A DNA stretch of 64,000 nt from Streptomyces diastatochromogenes. GTDB lineage: Bacteria; Actinomycetota; Actinomycetes; Streptomycetales; Streptomycetaceae. Position 1 is the first letter of the stretch, and each line of letters opens with the position of its first letter. The notes below the pieces were generated by a model. That model made no database searches, was not told the DNA's origin, and was given only the letters and a program-made list of their open reading frames with translations. The stretch is from contig NZ_MCGQ01000034.1 in NCBI RefSeq assembly GCF_002242805.1, positions 62,001 through 126,000 of the forward strand, written 5' to 3'. Positions 59,447-64,000 of the stretch are shown here, one piece after another. A program made the translations under genes and the position numbers.

Positions 59447-60865
59447 CTAGCCCATCTCCTCCAGCGCCTTGCCCTTCGTCTCCTTGACGAACTTCAGGAC
59501 GAACGGGATGGAGAGCGCGGCGAAGACCGTGTAGATGATGTACGTGCCGGAGAGGCTCCAGTCGGCCAGCGACGGGAAGCTCGCGGTGATGGCCCAGTTG
59601 GCGATCCACTGCGCGGCGGCGGCCACGCCCAGGGCGGCGGCGCGGATCTTGTTCGGGAACATCTCGCCGAGCATGACCCAGACGACCACACCCCAGGACA
59701 GGGCGAAGAAGAGGACGAACACGTGGGCGGCGATCAGGGCGATCCAGCCCTGGGTCGCGGGCAGCTTGCCGTCGACCAGGTGGTACGAGAACGCCCAGGC
59801 CTCCAGGGCGAGACCGACGGCCATGCCGACCGAGCCGATCAGCGCGAGCGGCCTGCGGCCGACGCGGTCCACGAAGATCATCGCGATCACGGTGCCGACG
59901 ATGTTGATGATCGACGTCGTGAAGGAGTAGAAGAACGAGTCCGTCGGGTCGACACCGACCGACTGCCACAGCGTCGAGGAGTAGTAGAACGCGACGTTGA
60001 TGCCGACGAACTGCTGGAAGACCGAGAGGCCGATACCGATCCAGACGATCGGCTTGAAGAAGGAGCCGCCACCGAGCAGGTCCTTGAAGGTGGACTTGTG
60101 CTCGCTGTTCATCGCGTGCTCGATCTCGGCGACGCGGGCGTCCAGGTCACGGTCCTGGCCCTCGACCTCGGCGAGGATCTCCTTGGCGCGCTCACGCTTG
60201 CCGACGGAGATCAGGAAGCGCGGGGACTCGGGGATCGCGAAGGAGAGCAGGCCGTACAGCACGGCCGGGACGACCATCACGCCGAGCATGACCTGCCAGG
60301 CCTCCAGGCCCATCAGCTTGCCGCGCTGGTCACCGCCGGCGGCGTTGAGCAGACCCCAGTTGACCAGCTGCGAGATGGCGATGCCGATGACGATCGCGGC
60401 CTGCTGGAAGGAGCCGAGGCGGCCGCGGTACGCCGGCGGGGCGACCTCGGCGATGTAGGCGGGGCCGATGACCGAGGCCATGCCGATGGCGAAGCCGCCG
60501 ACGACGCGCCAGAGGGCGAAGTCCCACAGCGCGAAGGGCAGCGCCGAACCGACGGCGCTGACCGTGAACAGCACGGCGGCGATCTGCATGACCCGGATGC
60601 GGCCGATGCGGTCGGCTATCCGTCCGGCGTAGGCGGCACCGATGGCACAGCCGATCAGGGCGATGGCGATGACCTGCGCAAGGGCCGCGGAGCCGATGTC
60701 GTAGCGGCCTCGGATGGCCTCGACCGCGCCGTTGATCACGGAGCTGTCGTAGCCGAAGAGGAAACCGCCCATGGCGGCCGCCGCCGCGATGAAGATGACG
60801 TGCCCCAGATGTTCGGGGTGAGCCGTCCTGGCTCCTTGCTGAGGTGCCTGCGCTGTGCTGGTCAC
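59447..60865 (-). CDS. glcP: Glucose permease (MFS sugar porter)
   Basis: The product has 472 residues from GTG 60865, with GAGGAG upstream. Sugar-porter hallmarks: GGFLFGYDSSVING in helix 1, GRIADRIGRIRV between helices 2 and 3, PESPRFL after helix 6, FQQFVGINVAFYYSS in helix 7, and DRVGRRPL. In S. coelicolor GlcP is the main glucose transporter, encoded next to smc as here. It is a proton symporter. The leader has two palindromic motifs that may be operators. Confidence 0.9.
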   Translation of the reverse strand: MTSTAQAPQQGARTAHPEHLGHVIFIAAAAAMGGFLFGYDSSVINGAVEAIRGRYDIGSAALAQVIAIALIGCAIGAAYAGRIADRIGRIRVMQIAAVLFTVSAVGSALPFALWDFALWRVVGGFAIGMASVIGPAYIAEVAPPAYRGRLGSFQQAAIVIGIAISQLVNWGLLNAAGGDQRGKLMGLEAWQVMLGVMVVPAVLYGLLSFAIPESPRFLISVGKRERAKEILAEVEGQDRDLDARVAEIEHAMNSEHKSTFKDLLGGGSFFKPIVWIGIGLSVFQQFVGINVAFYYSSTLWQSVGVDPTDSFFYSFTTSIINIVGTVIAMIFVDRVGRRPLALIGSVGMAVGLALEAWAFSYHLVDGKLPATQGWIALIAAHVFVLFFALSWGVVVWVMLGEMFPNKIRAAALGVAAAAQWIANWAITASFPSLADWSLSGTYIIYTVFAALSIPFVLKFVKETKGKALEEMG

Positions 60866-61069
60866 GAAAAATCTCCTCGGGCCACGGCAACGCTGCCGGG
60901 GTGGGGGTGAGCCCTCTCAGGTGGTGACACCTGAAGGTAAAAGCAACGTTGCAGAGACTATGCCTTCAAGTTTCGAAGTCAATAGTTCAACTGCTGTGAG
61001 TTTTGAGATATGACCCGAGGGGTCTGTGTTCAAGAAGTGAACACAGAGTCAGTTGATCTTCAGGGTTGA
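60866..61069. promoter_or_regulatory. glcP leader with palindromes
   Basis: GCAACGTTGC (60943-60952) is a palindrome of LacI-family type, TCAGGT-n6-ACCTGA (60917-60934) is a second, and TCTGTGTTC-n7-GAACACAGA (61023-61047) is a third. Any could mediate glucose induction. The region is AT-rich for this genome. Confidence 0.6.
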
Positions 61070-64000
61070 CTAGCGGAGGCGCTGAGAGATGACCTTCGAC
61101 ACGCCGTCACCCTGCATGGAGACGCCGTAGAGCGCGTCGGCGACCTCCATCGTGCGCTTCTGGTGCGTGATCACGATCAGCTGCGAGGCCTCCTGCAGCT
61201 CCTGCATGATCCGGATCAGCCGCTGGAGGTTGGTGTCGTCCAGGGCGGCCTCGACCTCGTCCATGACATAGAACGGGCTCGGCCGGGCCTTGAAGATCGA
61301 CACCAGCAGCGCCACCGCGGTCAGCGACCGCTCGCCGCCCGACAGCAGGGAGAGCCGCTTGACCTTCTTGCCCGGCGGCCGGGCCTCGACGTCCACACCC
61401 GTGGTGAGCATGTTGTCGGGATCGGTCAGGATCAGACGTCCCTCGCCGCCCGGGAAGAGGCGGCTGAAGACGCCCTCGAACTCCCGGGCCGTGTCCCGGT
61501 AGGCCTCGGTGAAGACCTGCTCGACGCGCTCGTCCACCTCCTTCACCACCTGGAGAAGGTCGGCGCGGGTCTTCTTCAGGTCCTCCAGCTGCTCGCTGAG
61601 GAACTTGTGCCGCTCCTCCAGGGCCGCGAACTCCTCCAGCGCCAGCGGGTTGACCTTGCCCAGCTGCTGGTACGCCCGCTCGGCGGCCTTGAGCCGCTTC
61701 TCCTGCTCGGCGCGCACGAAGGGCCTGGGCTGGTTGCGCGGGTGCTCGGGGTCCTCCGGCAACTCCTCGCCCTCGGCGGGCGGGGACGGCGGTACGAGCT
61801 GATGGGGGCCGTACTCGGACACGAGCCCCGCCGGCTCCACGCCCAGCTCCTCCAGCGCCCTGGTCTCCAGCTGCTCGATCCGCAGCCGCTTCTCGGCGCC
61901 GAGCACCTCGCCGCGGTGGACGGAGTCGGTGAGCTTGTCCAGCTCTGCCTTGAGGTCGCGGCCGGCGGTGCGCGCGGCGGTCAGCTCCTGCTCCCGCGCG
62001 GCCTTGGCGGCCTCGGCCGCGGCCCGCTCCCGCGCGGCGCGGGCCAGGGACACCTCGACATGCGCGAGCAGCTGGCGCGCACCGGAGGCGACGGCTTCCG
62101 CCACGGCCGCCTCGTGCCGCAGCCGCGCCCGCCGCTGCTCGGCACGCGCGCGTGCCTCGCGTTCGGCGCGGGCGGCACGGTCCAGCGAATCGGCCCGCCC
62201 GGCGAGCCCCTTGACCCGCTCCTCGTGTGTACGGACCTGGAGCCGGGCCTCCATCTCGGTCTGCCGGGCGTTGGCGCCGTCGGCCGCGAGCCGGTCCCGT
62301 ACCGAGGTGTCCGGCTCCTCCTCGACCGGCATCTCCTCGGCGACGGCCAGCCGTTCAGCCAGCTCCTCGGCATCCTGTACGGCCTTGTCGAGCGCTTCCT
62401 GCGCACGCGCCGCCGCTGCCGTGGACCGCTCGGCCTCCCCGGCGGCACCGCGAGCCTGCCCGGCGAGCCGCCCCAGCTGCTGGGCCACGGCCGACTTCTC
62501 CCGGTCGGCGGCCCGGCGCCGCTCCCCCAGCTCCTCCACGAACGCGGCGGCCTCGGTACGCCGCCCGGCCGCCGCCTGCTGCGCCTCGGTGAGTTGCTCG
62601 CACCGCACCGCCAGCTCTTCCAGCTCCGCCGCGGCCTCGTCCACGGAGGCCTGCACTTCCAGCAGACTGGGCGCCCCGGCCGACCCGCCGTGCGCGAAGT
62701 GCGCACCGAGCAGGTCGCCTTCGGCGGTGACGGCGGTCAGCTCGGGGTGGGCGTAGACAAGATCCTCGGCGTCCTCGAGCGTGCCCACGACGACGATCCC
62801 GCGCAGCAGGCGGCGCACGGCGGGCATGAGTTCCACGGGGCCACTGACCAGGTCGGCGGCGAAGGGGTGCCCATCGGGGCGGGGGCGGCGCGGGGCACCG
62901 GCAGCCGGGGCGTGCTGCCACGAACCGGCGGCCTCTGACACCGGGGCAGTGGCCGCTGCCGGCATGGGTGCGCCCGGCGCGTCATGGCCGGCGCCGGTAC
63001 TGCCTGCCGGGCCGTGTCCGCCCGTGCCACCACTCGGACCGCCCGCACTCGCCCAGCGCTCGGCCGCCTGCCCGCTCGCGTCATCAGCAGGGGTGGCCGC
63101 CTCCGACGCGGCATGCCCGGTGCCGGCACCGCCTGCCGGGCCGTGTCCGCCCGCACTCGCCCAGCGCTCGGCCGTCTCCCCGCTCGCGTCATCAGCAGGG
63201 GTGGCCGCCTCCGACGCGCCATGCCCCGCACCGGCACCGCCTGCCAAGCCACGTCCACCTGCGCCACCACTCGCACTCACCCAGCGCGTGGCCGCCTGCC
63301 CGCTCGGGACTTCGGCCGGGGCGGCCTCCTCAGGTGCTGCCGCCAGCAGTAGTGCCGCGCGGCCCCCGTCCTGTTTGCGCAGCAGTCTGATCGCCTCGGC
63401 CGCCGATGCCGGTGTCGTCACGGCGATCGCGTCGGCCGCCGTGCCGAAGGCGGCGGCCAGTGCGACCTCGTGGCCCGGGGCCACGGTCAGCAGTTCCGCG
63501 GCCGGGCCCAGGAGTCCGGTGAGGCGGTCCCGGGCGCCCAGCAGTATGCCGGTGCCGTCCTTGCGCCTGAGGCCCAGCGCCAGCGCCTCGTGGCGGGCCT
63601 GGGTCGCGGCGCGCCTGCGTTCGGCCGCGGTGGCCGCCTCGCGGGCCGCGCTCAACGCGGACTCTGCCTCGGCGAGCTGCCGTTTCGCCGCCTCGTGCTG
63701 CTCGGCGAGGTCCGCGTCGCCGGCGTCGAGGCCGTCGACCTCGGCCTTGAGCGCCTCGTACTCCTCCTGGGCGGCGACGGCACGTTCCTGCGCCTCGTCG
63801 CGGGCGGCGGCCAACCGGTCGATCTCGGACTGGGCGGAGGCGGCGCGCGAACGGGCCGCGTTGACCTGGCCGTTGAGCCGGGCCAGACCCTCGCGGCGGT
63901 CGGCGATCGCGCGGGCCACGTCCTTCAGGCGCCGCTCCTCAAGGGCCAGTTCGCGCTCCAGCTCGGCGCGGTGCGCGACCGTGTCCTCCAGGGCCCGCTC
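61070..64000 (-). CDS. smc: Chromosome segregation protein SMC, N-terminus outside window
   Basis: The frame runs off the right edge, so the N-terminal Walker A is not seen. Visible: coiled-coil arms, a hinge (near 62700-63550) and the C-terminal ATPase lobe with LSGGERSLTAVALLVSIFKARP and Walker B FYVMDEVEAALDD. SMC with ScpA/B condenses and separates chromosomes. The hinge carries an insertion of about 140 residues rich in Gly/Ala/Ser/His with tandem copies of 36 residues (see the repeat entry). Confidence 0.95.
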   Translation of the reverse strand, partial: ERALEDTVAHRAELERELALEERRLKDVARAIADRREGLARLNGQVNAARSRAASAQSEIDRLAAARDEAQERAVAAQEEYEALKAEVDGLDAGDADLAEQHEAAKRQLAEAESALSAAREAATAAERRRAATQARHEALALGLRRKDGTGILLGARDRLTGLLGPAAELLTVAPGHEVALAAAFGTAADAIAVTTPASAAEAIRLLRKQDGGRAALLLAAAPEEAAPAEVPSGQAATRWVSASGGAGGRGLAGGAGAGHGASEAATPADDASGETAERWASAGGHGPAGGAGTGHAASEAATPADDASGQAAERWASAGGPSGGTGGHGPAGSTGAGHDAPGAPMPAAATAPVSEAAGSWQHAPAAGAPRRPRPDGHPFAADLVSGPVELMPAVRRLLRGIVVVGTLEDAEDLVYAHPELTAVTAEGDLLGAHFAHGGSAGAPSLLEVQASVDEAAAELEELAVRCEQLTEAQQAAAGRRTEAAAFVEELGERRRAADREKSAVAQQLGRLAGQARGAAGEAERSTAAAARAQEALDKAVQDAEELAERLAVAEEMPVEEEPDTSVRDRLAADGANARQTEMEARLQVRTHEERVKGLAGRADSLDRAARAEREARARAEQRRARLRHEAAVAEAVASGARQLLAHVEVSLARAARERAAAEAAKAAREQELTAARTAGRDLKAELDKLTDSVHRGEVLGAEKRLRIEQLETRALEELGVEPAGLVSEYGPHQLVPPSPPAEGEELPEDPEHPRNQPRPFVRAEQEKRLKAAERAYQQLGKVNPLALEEFAALEERHKFLSEQLEDLKKTRADLLQVVKEVDERVEQVFTEAYRDTAREFEGVFSRLFPGGEGRLILTDPDNMLTTGVDVEARPPGKKVKRLSLLSGGERSLTAVALLVSIFKARPSPFYVMDEVEAALDDTNLQRLIRIMQELQEASQLIVITHQKRTMEVADALYGVSMQGDGVSKVISQRLR
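62960..63310. repeat. 108-bp tandem repeats within smc hinge
   Basis: GCTCGCGTCATCAGCAGGGG recurs at 63074 and 63182, a period of 108 bases (36 codons). Two near-perfect copies and a decayed third encode SEAATPADDASG then AERWASAGG with GHGPAGGAGTGHAA linkers. It inserts between the two halves of the hinge domain. Confidence 0.8.

Noticed and set aside
62960..63310. Repeat block in smc as a possible CRISPR array
   Set aside because: The repeats are in-frame coding tandem copies with a 108-bp period and no spacers of unrelated sequence.
1..64000. tRNA or rRNA genes
   Set aside because: I searched by eye for the conserved TTCGANTC-type arm and found none in a convincing cloverleaf context; a short gene could still be missed.

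Overview
The window is high-GC actinobacterial DNA, almost certainly the central core of a Streptomyces chromosome. Support comes from the sporulation sigma factor WhiG, the differentiation repressor NsdA, four adjacent type I signal peptidases (the sipW-sipX-sipY-sipZ arrangement known from S. lividans and S. coelicolor), the 24-residue ribosomal protein bL37, a glucose permease beside smc, and codon use with G or C in nearly every third position.

Left part (1-24430). A partial VOC-fold gene, a LOG-family protein and a sortase-anchored (LAETG) surface protein are followed by a mycothiol-dependent isomerase-family protein. A complete thiamine ABC transporter operon (thiB-thiP-thiQ, minus strand) follows, preceded by a clear TPP riboswitch, then rlmN. 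Next come a secreted glycine-rich/RTX-repeat protein and a multidomain SpoIIE-type phosphatase/ATPase, then bL37. The translation and lipid block cdsA-frr-pyrH-tsf-rpsB precedes an M23 peptidase, a TetR regulator, whiG, dprA and the 3' half of comM.

Accessory element (about 24424-33575, 9.15 kb). An integrated element splits comM inside its Walker A motif. A 7-bp core is present at both ends. Joining the two host halves through this core restores a 541-codon comM in frame with an intact P-loop. The two element-side arms form an imperfect inverted repeat around the core, as expected of a serine-integrase attP. The element encodes a large serine integrase, a P4-type SF3 helicase/primase-like replication protein, several small zinc or HTH proteins, a CoiA-like zinc-finger protein, an HNH nuclease, a protein resembling a small terminase subunit, a membrane protein, a ribbon-helix-helix protein, an oppositely oriented 100-residue protein and a GntR-type winged-helix protein next to attR. 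I see no capsid, portal, large terminase or FtsK/Tra translocase. The inventory and size fit a phage satellite (PICI-like) better than a full prophage or a classical actinomycete integrative conjugative element.

Right part (33569-64000, mostly minus strand). The 5' half of comM is followed upstream by yraN, a DUF2469 gene, a NUDIX gene and sipZ-sipY-sipX-sipW. Then come rplS-trmD-rimM-khpA-rpsP, an SprT-like gene, a methyltransferase, ftsH and ffh. The nitrogen cluster glnD-glnK-amtB follows, with a GlnR-type operator upstream of amtB, then nsdA, a primase/polymerase-like gene, ftsY, an NCS1 permease, an LLM oxidoreductase and glcP. The window ends in smc, which runs off the edge. Its hinge carries an unusual insertion made of 108-bp (36-residue) tandem repeats.

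Together the host genes cover ribosome maturation, protein export (Sip, Ffh, FtsY), nitrogen sensing and developmental control. The most novel part of the window is the element in comM.
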